This document shows, in pieces, positions 55,700-63,870 of a DNA stretch of 64,000 nt. This stretch comes from DASUNP01 sp035249305 (GTDB taxonomy: Bacteria > Acidobacteriota > Blastocatellia > UBA7656), in NCBI GenBank assembly GCA_035249305.1, contig DATFGQ010000084.1, positions 3,156-67,155 on the forward strand, written 5' to 3'. Position 1 is the stretch's first letter, and every line of letters begins with the position of its first letter. The notes under the pieces are model-generated. The model made no database searches. It saw only the letters and a list, made by a program, of their open reading frames with translations, and had not been told where the DNA came from. The translations under genes and the position numbers were made by a program.

Positions 55700-56608
55700 A
55701 TGGCAGACGCTGCGATCAGAGTTGAGGCTAAAGAAGAGCTCGAAAAGAGCGTTGACTCGCCGGGAGTGTTGACGGCGAGCCTCCCAGGCCAGTGCCTTGC
55801 GGAGCTCGTAGGCACGTTCATCGTCATACTGTGCGGCAACGGGTCGGTGTCGGTCGCCGTCATGACGGGCGCGCTCACGGGTTCGAGCGCGCTCGACGGG
55901 TGGGCCGTCGCGATGATGTGGGGCCTCGGCGTGACGTTCGGCATATACGTCGCGGGGCCTGTTTCGGGCGCGCACTTCAACCCCGCGGTCACGATCGCTA
56001 TGACGGCGTTTCGCGGCTTCCCCGCGCGAAAGATACCGGCCTACGTCGCCAGCCAGGTGGCGGGCGCATACGCCGCGTGTGCTTTGATCTACGGCTTATG
56101 GCACGGCTTCTGGCCGCAGGCCGCCGAGAAGCTCGGCGTTCAAATCGGCCAGCCGGGCAGCCAGAGGATGGCCGCCATATTCGCCTGCTTTTACCCGAGC
56201 CCTGGCCTTGGCACGGACGCGCAGGCATGGGCGCAGCTCACCACGCCCACGGCCTTCATGATCGAAGTCCTACTCACAGCCTTCCTGCTTATGATGGTCT
56301 TTGCGTTGACCGAGCCTGACAACCCCGGCCTTCCGCAGGCGGGGCTCGGCCCGCTGTTCATAGGGCTGACCGTGACGGCGACTATCGGCATAGGCGGCGC
56401 GCTGACTATGGACGCGATAAACCCCGTGCGGGATTTCGGCCCGCGCCTGTTCGCCTACACGATAGGGTTTGGCGAGATAGCCTTCCCCGGCCCTCGCGGC
56501 AACGAGTGGTGGCTTTACATCCTTGCTCCCATTGTGGGCGGGATTGTGGGCGCGGCCGCTTACAGGTATCTGGTGCGCAGGTTTCTGCCGCGCCCGGCCC
56601 AGAGTTGA
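55700..56608 (+). CDS. Aquaporin/glycerol facilitator family channel
   Basis: 302 residues with six predicted membrane helices and the paired channel motifs. The first is intact (AHFNPAVTI, Asn94-Ala96); the second reads AINPVRDFGPRL, so Val replaces the usual Ala but the GlpF-type Arg-Asp follows. An N-terminal hydrophilic extension of about 30 residues. GlpF-like RD suggests glycerol or small-solute selectivity; proof would need the filter residues aligned. Starts 3 nt after the peroxidase fusion, so they are almost certainly cotranscribed. Confidence 0.86.
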   Translation: MADAAIRVEAKEELEKSVDSPGVLTASLPGQCLAELVGTFIVILCGNGSVSVAVMTGALTGSSALDGWAVAMMWGLGVTFGIYVAGPVSGAHFNPAVTIAMTAFRGFPARKIPAYVASQVAGAYAACALIYGLWHGFWPQAAEKLGVQIGQPGSQRMAAIFACFYPSPGLGTDAQAWAQLTTPTAFMIEVLLTAFLLMMVFALTEPDNPGLPQAGLGPLFIGLTVTATIGIGGALTMDAINPVRDFGPRLFAYTIGFGEIAFPGPRGNEWWLYILAPIVGGIVGAAAYRYLVRRFLPRPAQS

Positions 56609-56705
56609 CACTCTCGGGACGGGCAGAGAAATCTTATCTCAGATCTATGATCGAGCCGTTCAGCCGTTGGGTAAGCGGGGCGCTTTCGGGTTACGCGGGG
56701 ATCGA

Positions 56706-57119
56706 TTAAATCTTGAAAAGCTTGTCAAAAGCCGCTCGCGGGTCTTTAGTGTCGACGGTCGCGGTCGTCGTCTCGCGCTCGATGATCTTGCGCGGCTCAA
56801 AGACCTCGCACGTGTTGCGCACGTCTTTCTTGGCCACTCGCTCGGTGATAGGCTTGCGGCACTGGAAGCGCGCGCCTGGGTCGAAGCTCAGACAGTTTTT
56901 GCAAGTGTGAAGGTCGGTGTGGCACTTCGGGCATTCCGCGTCGAGCGCTATCCCGCCCACCTCTATGTTGACCGGCGTGCCGCACAGGTTACACCGCGTT
57001 ATCTCGCGAAAGGGCGGCATCTTCGGCGAGCGCACGTCGCCCTTTTGCGGCACAGCCGCGCGCGGGCGCTCGGCGCGCTCCTCGTCCTGATAGCCGCGTT
57101 GCTTATATTTCCTATCCAT
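56706..57119 (-). CDS. Small zinc-ribbon protein
   Basis: 137 residues from ATG 57119, preceded by AGGAGG (short spacer of 3 nt). Four CxxC-type clusters: CNLCG, CPKCH, CKNC and a later single Cys, with the intervening HTDLHTCKNCLSFD. Basic N-terminus DRKYKQRGYQDEERAERPR. Looks like a zinc-stabilised nucleic-acid or protein-binding module; no specific family recognised. Confidence 0.65.
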   Translation of the reverse strand: MDRKYKQRGYQDEERAERPRAAVPQKGDVRSPKMPPFREITRCNLCGTPVNIEVGGIALDAECPKCHTDLHTCKNCLSFDPGARFQCRKPITERVAKKDVRNTCEVFEPRKIIERETTTATVDTKDPRAAFDKLFKI

Positions 57120-57442
57120 AAACCTCCTGTAGCTGACAATATATTCTTGTTTTCCCTTGAAGCGATATCTGGTCAGCTGGCAGTTGAAACAAACGGTTTG
57201 TCGCAGTCCCGGACGAGCCCGGAACATAGCTGTCGAATCAATCAAAACCTGGTTTGGGATTTCCAAGATCGATTAGAGATGACAAGTCTCTTATACAACA
57301 TTAGCCCCCAGTAATCAAGTCCTGAGTCCTGAGTGCTGAGTCCTGAGTAATTAGCTTCTACTCAGCACTCAGGACTCAGCACTCAGGACTGTTATGTTAA
57401 GATCGCTTTTCACATTTCGACGGCCTGAGATCGGAGGGAGAA
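57120..57442. other. Intergenic region with family A repeat
   Basis: 323 bp without a gene. The left part is the promoter region of the minus-strand zinc-ribbon gene (AGGAGG, upstream AT-rich GAATATATTGTC read on the minus strand). The right part is the family A inverted repeat at 57318-57390. Then comes the GGAGGGAG ribosome site for the TTG start at 57443. Confidence 0.5.
57318..57390. repeat. Inverted repeat, family A
   Basis: Left arm AGTCCTGAGTCCTGAGTGCT and onwards, short spacer AATTAGCTT, right arm CTACTCAGCACTCAGGACTC to 57390, giving a potential hairpin of about 30 bp. Same unit as at 11281-11307 and 19158-19221. Confidence 0.85.
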
Positions 57443-58198
57443 TTGAACTGGACTGACGCGCTGAAGCTGATCGGCATCGCGATCATAGTTTTAGGGCTCG
57501 CGCTCAAGCTGCGCACCACGATCGTCGTAGTCACGGCCGGCCTAGTGACGGGCGTGATCGCGGGCCTCCCGCTGTTGTCAAGCGAAGGGCTCTTCGCCGA
57601 CCTGCCTTACCTGACGCGGCCGGGCGAAGAGGGGATCATCAACATGCTAGGCCGCGCCTTCACGGAGAACCGGCTGATGACGCTCTTCATCATCACGCTG
57701 CCCGCGATAGGGCTGGCCGAGCGGCACGGGCTGCAAGAGCAGTCGGCCCGGCTGATCCGCCGCATCAAATCCGCGACGGTCGGCAAGCTCCAGATCATCT
57801 ACCAACTCTTCCGCGTGCTGACGGGACTGCTCGGGCTCAGGCTCAACGGCCACCCCTCTTTCGTCCGTCCGTTGATACTGCCGATGTCGCTCGGCGCGGC
57901 CGAGGCGATGGCCGGCGCCGAAAGCGTAGACGAGTTGGCCGAGGCCGAGGTCGAGCGGGTCAAGGCGGCGAGCTCGGCGGCGGAAAACTACGGCAACTTC
58001 TACGGCCAGAACCTCTCGCCTGTGCAGGCGGGGATACTGCTTGTCTTCGGCGTCATGAACGGGCTCGGTTACACGGTCAACCTCCTGAGCCTGGTCTATT
58101 ACACGATCCCGATAGTCGTGTTTTCGATAGTGCTCGGGGCCATCCAATTCTTTCTGCTCGATCAGCATTACCGGAAGAAAGCGAGGGCCAGGTCATAA
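57443..58198 (+). CDS. DUF969 membrane protein
   Basis: 251 residues starting at TTG with GGAGGGAG upstream. Several hydrophobic helices (LIGIAIIVLGLALKL, IVVVTAGLVTGVIAGLPLL, LTLFIITLPAIGLAE) and the conserved LRLNGHPSFVRPLILPMS. It precedes and overlaps the DUF979 gene, the usual pairing of these two families, so they form a two-component membrane unit, perhaps a transporter. In other genomes this pair is often near pyroglutamyl-peptidase genes; none is present here, so substrate is open. Confidence 0.8.
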   Translation: MNWTDALKLIGIAIIVLGLALKLRTTIVVVTAGLVTGVIAGLPLLSSEGLFADLPYLTRPGEEGIINMLGRAFTENRLMTLFIITLPAIGLAERHGLQEQSARLIRRIKSATVGKLQIIYQLFRVLTGLLGLRLNGHPSFVRPLILPMSLGAAEAMAGAESVDELAEAEVERVKAASSAAENYGNFYGQNLSPVQAGILLVFGVMNGLGYTVNLLSLVYYTIPIVVFSIVLGAIQFFLLDQHYRKKARARS

Positions 58199-59166
58199 TG
58201 CGGCTAGTCTCGTCGATTGCCGGGTGGGTCTTCAGCCTTCAAGCGGTCTACATACTCGTGGGCCTGGTGCTCGCCGTCTTCGCCTGGATGACGTTCCGGG
58301 ACCGCGGCAACCCGCGGCGCGTGGGGAGCGCGTTGTTCTGGATGATACTCGGTTTGATCTTCATAGCCGGAGGCTGGCTCCCGCATTGGGTGACGGGGCT
58401 TCTGGTGCTGTTGATGGTCGCGCTCGACGGCACGGGCCAGGTCCGCCGCGGGAGCGCGACCGAAGCGCCGAAAGAGTATCAGGAGAAAGAGGCCGAGCGT
58501 CTGCGCAATAAGATCTTCCTGCCGGTCCTTGTAATCCCGCTCGTGACATTCGCCTTCGCCGCCGCCTTCAAGATCGCGGGCGCGGATATGAACCGCGGCG
58601 CGCTCGTGGGCCTGGGTTTCGGCGGGGTGGCTGCCGCGGCCGTAGCACTCGGTTTGACCAGAAGCTCTCTTCGCACCCTTTTTAACGAAGGTCGCAGGAT
58701 CAACGACGCCATCGGGCCGTTCAACATCCTTCCCCAACTGCTCGCCTCGATGGGGGTGATATTCGCGGCGGCCAAGATCGGGGCCGTGATCGCGGGCGCC
58801 ATCACTCGCGTCATCCCGCAGGACAACCTCTTCTTGCTCGTGCTGGCCAACTGCGCAGGGATGGCGCTGCTTACCATCGTCATGGGCAATTCGTTCGCGG
58901 CCTTTCCCGTGATAGCTTCGGGCGTGCTGGCCCCTCTGATCCTCCAGCCGTTCGGCGTAGACCCGGCTATGGCGGCAATCATCACGCTGACGGCAGGGTC
59001 GAGCGGGACGCTTATGACGCCGATGGCGGCGAACTTCAACATAGTCCCGGCCGTGCTCTTAGACATGCGCAGCCTGTACGGCGTCATAAAGTTCCAACTG
59101 CCGTTCGCGCTCACGATATGGTCGCTGCACGTCCTGCTGATGTACTTTCTGATCAAGTTCTTCTGA
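58198..59166 (+). CDS. DUF979 membrane protein
   Basis: 322 residues; ATG overlaps the DUF969 stop (TAATG). About eight hydrophobic segments (VYILVGLVLAVFAWMTF, SALFWMILGLIFIAGGWL, VLVIPLVTFAFAAAF, PNGWRI-type loops), and conserved EKEAERLRNKIFLPVLVIPL, NILPQLLASMGVIFA and TAGSSGTLMTPMAANFNIVP, the last resembling the ligand-binding helices of ion-coupled transporters. Probable second subunit of a permease with the DUF969 protein. Confidence 0.8.
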   Translation: MRLVSSIAGWVFSLQAVYILVGLVLAVFAWMTFRDRGNPRRVGSALFWMILGLIFIAGGWLPHWVTGLLVLLMVALDGTGQVRRGSATEAPKEYQEKEAERLRNKIFLPVLVIPLVTFAFAAAFKIAGADMNRGALVGLGFGGVAAAAVALGLTRSSLRTLFNEGRRINDAIGPFNILPQLLASMGVIFAAAKIGAVIAGAITRVIPQDNLFLLVLANCAGMALLTIVMGNSFAAFPVIASGVLAPLILQPFGVDPAMAAIITLTAGSSGTLMTPMAANFNIVPAVLLDMRSLYGVIKFQLPFALTIWSLHVLLMYFLIKFF

Positions 59167-59425
59167 AAAGGCGGCTGAAAAAAAGATTTAGAAATCCTGG
59201 ATTTTTCAGCGAGCGTTGAAATATAATTCCCGCGCTTTGGCCCCGGCCCTCTGTAACCAAAGTTATTTGAGAAGTGCGGAGTAAAGCCTAGGCTACCTCA
59301 CGATCATTTGAAACCCCGGCCCCGAAGAGCGGATCTTGCAATGGGTGAAATTCTGCGGCGGACCATTTTTGCCGTTCAGGTTTCAGGGTGGATTGTTGAT
59401 GTCGACGAAACAGGAGGAGCACACA
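59167..59425. other. Gene-free region before haloperoxidase-like gene
   Basis: 259 bp. Contains GTTGAAATATAATTCC at 59215-59230 that could be a promoter element, and an AGGAGG ribosome site at 59412-59417 for the next ATG. Otherwise nothing recognised. Confidence 0.4.
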
Positions 59426-60940
59426 ATGCGGAAACATTATCGGAAACTGATTATCTTTACACTCGCTATTCTCTTAGCGGGCCTGAGCGTGCCCGTCGGC
59501 GCGCAAAAGTCTTCAGACGGCTCTACGGATTTCTGGGGGGCGCAGTACCAGGACCAGCAGACTCCCAGACTCAAGGAAGCTAAGACGAAATCGCTAAACC
59601 AGCTTCTTCGCTGGAACGTGATCGCAAACAACGCGAGCGGCCTGGACCACACGCCCGTGCGGCCGGGCGAGAACCGCGTCTTCGGCGAGCAGATCGGGCC
59701 GGGCCGCGCGAGCCGCGCGATGGCTATCGTCCACATAGCCATGTTCGAGACCTTAAACGCCATCACGGGCGGTTTCGAGAGCTACACGGGTCTTTTCCGC
59801 GCGTCTAAGAAGACGAGCGGCAAGGCCGCCGTGGCGCAGGCCGCGCACGACACGCTGGTCGTGCTCTTCCCCTCGCAAAAAGCGACCTTCGACGCCGCGC
59901 TCGCCGAAGACCTCGCGGAGCTTCCTAATAACAAGGCGAAGACCAACGGCATAGCCCTCGGCAAGACCGCGGCTTTCACTATACTCGCGCAACGCACCTT
60001 GGACGGCTCGCAGTTCCCCGAGCAGCGCGTCAACATAGATTTCGTCTGTAGCGATGACGCAGGCAAGTGGCGTCAGGACCCGATCAGCCTGATACCGATA
60101 GCGCTCGGCGTGCGCTGGGGCGAAGTCACGCCTTTCGCCCTGAATTCGGGGAGCCAGTTCCGCACGCCGCCCCCGCCCGCGATGAACAGCGCGGCCTACG
60201 CTACGGCCTACAACGAAGTGAAGCGCCTGGGCGGCGACGGCGTCAATACGCCGACCGAGCGCACGGCCGCGCAGACGGAGATAGGCATCTACTGGGGCTA
60301 CGACGGGACGCCTAGCCTGTGCGCGCCGCCCAAACTCTACAACCAGATCGCCGTGCAGATTGCCGATCAATTTGGCTTAAACGACCTTGAGACGGCGCGG
60401 CTGCTCGCGCTCGTCAACGTGGCGATGGCCGACGCGGGGATCGCGAGCTGGGAGTCGAAGTACTTCTACCAGGTGTGGCGCCCGGTCGCGGGCATTCGTG
60501 AATCCGACGCGGGGACAGGCCCGAAAGGCAAGGGCGACGAGAACCCCGCGACGACAGGCGACGTGGCCTTCTCGCCGCTGGGCGCGCCCGCAAGCAACTT
60601 GAGCGGGCCGAACTTCACGCCGCCCTTCCCGGCCTACCCGTCGGGGCACGCGACGTTCGGGGGCGCGCTGTTCCAGACCATGCGCAGGTTCTTCGGCAGA
60701 GACAACGTCACGTTCACCTTCGTGTCTGACGAGTTCAACGGCATCACGAAGGATAACCAAGGCAACACCCGCCCGCTCAAGCCTCGCACGTTTACGAGCT
60801 TCTCGCAGGCCGAAGAGGAGAACGGGCAGAGCCGAATATACCTCGGCATCCACTGGTCGTATGACAAGACGGAAGGCATCGCTCAGGGGCGCAAGATAGC
60901 CGACTGGGCGTTCGAGCATTTCTTCCGTCCGGTGAGTTGA
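59426..60940 (+). CDS. Exported vanadium-haloperoxidase/PAP2-superfamily protein
   Basis: 504 residues from ATG 59426 (AGGAGG upstream). Signal peptide 1-26 (ending VGAQK). The catalytic phosphatase-type pocket shows KYFYQVWRP (Lys, Arg), PFPAYPSGHATFGGA (Ser-Gly-His) and LGIHWSYDKTEGIAQGRKIA (Arg-His region) as in vanadium-dependent haloperoxidases and acid phosphatases. Bromo/chloroperoxidase versus acid phosphatase activity cannot be told from sequence. A family C repeat follows the stop. Confidence 0.83.
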   Translation: MRKHYRKLIIFTLAILLAGLSVPVGAQKSSDGSTDFWGAQYQDQQTPRLKEAKTKSLNQLLRWNVIANNASGLDHTPVRPGENRVFGEQIGPGRASRAMAIVHIAMFETLNAITGGFESYTGLFRASKKTSGKAAVAQAAHDTLVVLFPSQKATFDAALAEDLAELPNNKAKTNGIALGKTAAFTILAQRTLDGSQFPEQRVNIDFVCSDDAGKWRQDPISLIPIALGVRWGEVTPFALNSGSQFRTPPPPAMNSAAYATAYNEVKRLGGDGVNTPTERTAAQTEIGIYWGYDGTPSLCAPPKLYNQIAVQIADQFGLNDLETARLLALVNVAMADAGIASWESKYFYQVWRPVAGIRESDAGTGPKGKGDENPATTGDVAFSPLGAPASNLSGPNFTPPFPAYPSGHATFGGALFQTMRRFFGRDNVTFTFVSDEFNGITKDNQGNTRPLKPRTFTSFSQAEEENGQSRIYLGIHWSYDKTEGIAQGRKIADWAFEHFFRPVS

Positions 60941-60948
60941 GGAACATC

Positions 60949-61098
60949 TCACCGCGGAGGCACAGAGAACACAGGATGGCCGATGATGTGCTTCGCACGC
61001 GGCGGAGGCGCGGAGAGAAATTAATTCCGCTCTGCGCAATCGCCGCGTGCGAAGCACATCATCGGCCATCCTGTGTTCTTTGCGTCTCTGCGGTGAAA
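60949..61098. repeat. MITE-like inverted repeat, family C copy 2
   Basis: 150 bp element: left CTCACCGCGGAGGCACAGAG then ATGGCCGATGATGTGCTTCG, short centre, then the full complement CGAAGCACATCATCGGCCAT and CTCTGCGGTGAA to 61098. The symmetrical copy of the element at 16791-16911. Lies between convergent genes. Confidence 0.85.
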
Positions 61099-61111
61099 CT
61101 TCACTACACTC

Positions 61112-62503
61112 CTACTCGCTTTTGGCCAGAGGGAGGCTGACCCGGAACCGCGAGCCTGAGCCGGGGTGGCTGCTCACTTCTATATTCCCGCCGTGCGCCT
61201 CGACTATCCATTTTGAGATCGCTAGCCCAAGGCCGAACCCGTTGACGCGCCCGTCGCCGGGGTCGCTCTGGCGGTAGAACCGCTCGAAGACATGCGGCAG
61301 CGCTTCGGCGGGTATGCCTCGGCCCGTGTCCGACACTTCGATGATAGCGGCCTCGCCTTCGCGGTCTAACGCGAGGCGCGCGCTCCCGCCCGCGGGGGTG
61401 TATTTGATGGCGTTGTCGAGCAGGTTGACGAAGAGCTGTTTGAGCCGCTTCTGATCGCCTTCGACGACGACAGGCACGGCCGACGGATTGTAGTCGAGCG
61501 CTACGCTGGCCGAGCTGGCGAGGGGCTGTAAGAAGTTGTAGGCTTCGGACGCGAGCCGGTCGAGGCTGATGGGCTCAAGCTCCAGCATCGTCTCGCCCGC
61601 GTCGGAGCGGGCCAGCGTCAACAGGTCATCGGTGAGCTTCGTCAGCCGCGCGATCTCTTCGAGGCTCGACGTGAGCACGCGCCTGTATTCGTCGGTGGCG
61701 CGCTCGCGGCGGAGCGCGACTTCGATGTCGCCGCGCAGCACGGCCAGCGGCGTCTTCAGCTCGTGCGAGGCGTCGGCCGTGAACCGCCGCTCGCGCGCAA
61801 ACGCCTGCTCCAGTTTCGAGAGCATCTCGTTAAACGTGCCGGCCAGACGCCCTATCTCGTCTTTCGTGCGCGGCTCTTCGACGCGCTCGCTCAGGTTGCC
61901 CCGCCCTATGCGCTCGACCGTGCGAGTGATGCGGTCCACGGGTTCGAGCGCCTTGTTGGCGAGCCACAGCCCGCCCAGCGACGCGAGCAACAGCGCCACG
62001 GGGTTCGAGATCGCAAGCAGCAGGAGCAATTGCCGCTGGGCCTGTTGGAGCTCTTTGAGAGACTGCCCAACGACTACGAAGAAGACCTCGCCGTCTTCGT
62101 CGCGCGCGGGCCAGGTGATTATGCGGGCCTGCTCCGTGGGCGTGATCGACGCTTCTTCGTACTGCGGCTTCCATTCGCGCGCGGCTCGTTCAATCGTAGC
62201 CTGGCTCACAGGCACCTCGTTGCCTTCGATGTCGAGTATCTGGTCCGTGATCCCCCCCTCTTGATTCACTATCGAGACGAACTGCGGCGTGAGCATCAAG
62301 ACGCCCGGCTGACTCATCTCCTCGGCGACCGAGGGGTGACCGACCCCCTGAGCTATGCGGTCGGCCTGGTTCCAAAGCGACGTGTCTATAGTTGCCAGCA
62401 GCCCGCGCGAGAGGTATAGGTAGATCGCGATTGCGAAGGCGAGCAGCACCGCGGCCGCCACGGCCAGGTACCAGAGCGTGAGCTTTGCGCGGATCGATAG
62501 CAT
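61112..62503 (-). CDS. Membrane sensor histidine kinase (HAMP-HisKA-HATPase)
   Basis: 463 residues. First membrane helix near the N-terminus (LTLWYLAVAAAVLLAFAIAIY), periplasmic region, second helix (LLLLLAISNPVALLLASLGG), HAMP segment (ALEPVDRITRTVERIGRGNL), H-box FTADASHELKTPLAVLRG, N-box NLLDNAIKYTPAGG, G1 DTGRGIPAEALPHVFERFYR and G2 GFGLGLAISKWIVEAHGG. A complete kinase with a small periplasmic sensor. No response regulator lies on either side, so it is an orphan here. Confidence 0.9.
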   Translation of the reverse strand: MLSIRAKLTLWYLAVAAAVLLAFAIAIYLYLSRGLLATIDTSLWNQADRIAQGVGHPSVAEEMSQPGVLMLTPQFVSIVNQEGGITDQILDIEGNEVPVSQATIERAAREWKPQYEEASITPTEQARIITWPARDEDGEVFFVVVGQSLKELQQAQRQLLLLLAISNPVALLLASLGGLWLANKALEPVDRITRTVERIGRGNLSERVEEPRTKDEIGRLAGTFNEMLSKLEQAFARERRFTADASHELKTPLAVLRGDIEVALRRERATDEYRRVLTSSLEEIARLTKLTDDLLTLARSDAGETMLELEPISLDRLASEAYNFLQPLASSASVALDYNPSAVPVVVEGDQKRLKQLFVNLLDNAIKYTPAGGSARLALDREGEAAIIEVSDTGRGIPAEALPHVFERFYRQSDPGDGRVNGFGLGLAISKWIVEAHGGNIEVSSHPGSGSRFRVSLPLAKSE

Positions 62504-62595
62504 CGTTTGTTTGAGCGGAGTGGTAGAATTGATCCCTCACGGCATATAATCTACGCTTTCACGCGATTGAGCAAACTTAAAAGGGAACCAAAGCG

Positions 62596-63771
62596 ATGAC
62601 GAACAAGGATCATGGTAAGGGTCGAAATAATATGAGAATTAGGCGCGCGGCGCTCGCTCTCGTGATGCTCGCCGCGACCGCCTTGCCCGGAGTTGAATTC
62701 TCCCTCGCGCAATCGGGCGCACAGATTATCCGTAATATCGAATACGCGCGAGCCGGCGGCAAGACGCTCCTGCTCGACCTCTACCTGCCGGCCGGAAGCA
62801 CGGCCGCGCTGCCAGTAGTCGTCTGGATTCATGGCGGCGGTTGGGCATCGGGCGACAAAGGCAACGGCGGCCACGCGGCCCGTCTGACCGCGCGGGGCTA
62901 CGCCGTCGCGAGCATCAATTACCGTTTGAGCTGGGAAGATAGATTCCCGGCGCAGGTCGAAGACTGCAAGGCGGCCATACGCTGGCTGCGGGCCAACGCC
63001 TCGCGATACAACCTCGACGCGGACCGCATAGGCGTGTGGGGGTCGTCGGCGGGTGGCCATCTTGCCGCGCTGTTAGGAACGAGCGGCGGGGCGGCGGAGC
63101 TTGAAGGCGATCTAGGCAACGGGGAGCAGTCGAGCCGCGTCCAGGCCGTCGTCGACTGGTACGGCCCGTCGGACTTTCTGAAGATGCAGTCGGAATCGCT
63201 CGCGTGCGGTGTGGTCGATCACGACTCGCCGCTCTCGCCGGAAGCGCTGTTATTGGGCTGCCCGATTCGGCTTTGCGAGGACCGCGCGAGGCGTGCGAGC
63301 CCCGTAACATATGCTACGGCCGACGACCCGCCGTTTCTGATAATGCACGGCACGAATGATTGCCTCGTCCCTCCTTTGCAGGGCCGCGACATGCAAGAGT
63401 CGCTCGCGGCCGTAGGCGTCGAAGCGACGTTGAAATTCATTCAAGGGGCGGGCCACGGCGGGGATGAGTTCGAGACTGCCGAAAACCGTAAGCTCGTAGA
63501 CGATTTTCTCGACCGACACCTCGCGCGCCCGTCGCAGCCTAAGATCACGCGCGCCGAGGTGCGCGGCAAAAAGCTGCTGGTCTTCGGAGAAGGGTTCTCC
63601 GCGGGCGCGGTGATACTGGTCGACGGGAGGCGGGAGAAGACTAAGGTCGACGGTCAAAGCCTTATCGGCAAGAAGGCGGGCAAGAACATTGCTTCGGGGC
63701 AGGCCGTAACTTTGCGCGTGGAGAATCCCGGCGGCGTGCTGTCTGAAGAGTTCCTCTTCACCAGACCTTAA
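62596..63771 (+). CDS. Secreted alpha/beta hydrolase with C-terminal Ig-like domain
   Basis: 391 residues. Signal-type hydrophobic stretch about 18-36 (AALALVMLAATALPGVEFSL). BD-FAE-like esterase with HGGGW (79-83, oxyanion hole), GSSAGG around Ser151, an acid near HGTNDCLVPP and the catalytic His in GAGHGGDEF. Residues after about 305 form a beta domain (KKLLVFGEGFSAGAVILVDG) resembling an IPT/TIG fold. Likely a carbohydrate- or ester-directed esterase. ATG 62596 chosen; 62632 is also possible. Confidence 0.85.
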   Translation: MTNKDHGKGRNNMRIRRAALALVMLAATALPGVEFSLAQSGAQIIRNIEYARAGGKTLLLDLYLPAGSTAALPVVVWIHGGGWASGDKGNGGHAARLTARGYAVASINYRLSWEDRFPAQVEDCKAAIRWLRANASRYNLDADRIGVWGSSAGGHLAALLGTSGGAAELEGDLGNGEQSSRVQAVVDWYGPSDFLKMQSESLACGVVDHDSPLSPEALLLGCPIRLCEDRARRASPVTYATADDPPFLIMHGTNDCLVPPLQGRDMQESLAAVGVEATLKFIQGAGHGGDEFETAENRKLVDDFLDRHLARPSQPKITRAEVRGKKLLVFGEGFSAGAVILVDGRREKTKVDGQSLIGKKAGKNIASGQAVTLRVENPGGVLSEEFLFTRP

Positions 63772-63784
63772 ATACAGGTTCAAT

Positions 63785-63870
63785 AAGCATCGAAGAGGCG
63801 AGATTCAATAGCCCGGCGCAACGCGCCGGGTAACGCGTCATACAACGAGAAGCCCTGAAAGGGCAATGGC
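63785..63870. repeat. Truncated palindromic repeat, family B copy 3
   Basis: Begins near AAGCATCGAAGAGGCGAGAT and contains CCCGGCGC/GCGCCGGG and GAAGCCCTGAAAGGGC as in copies at 11311 and 53040, but stops before the complementary half. Confidence 0.75.
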
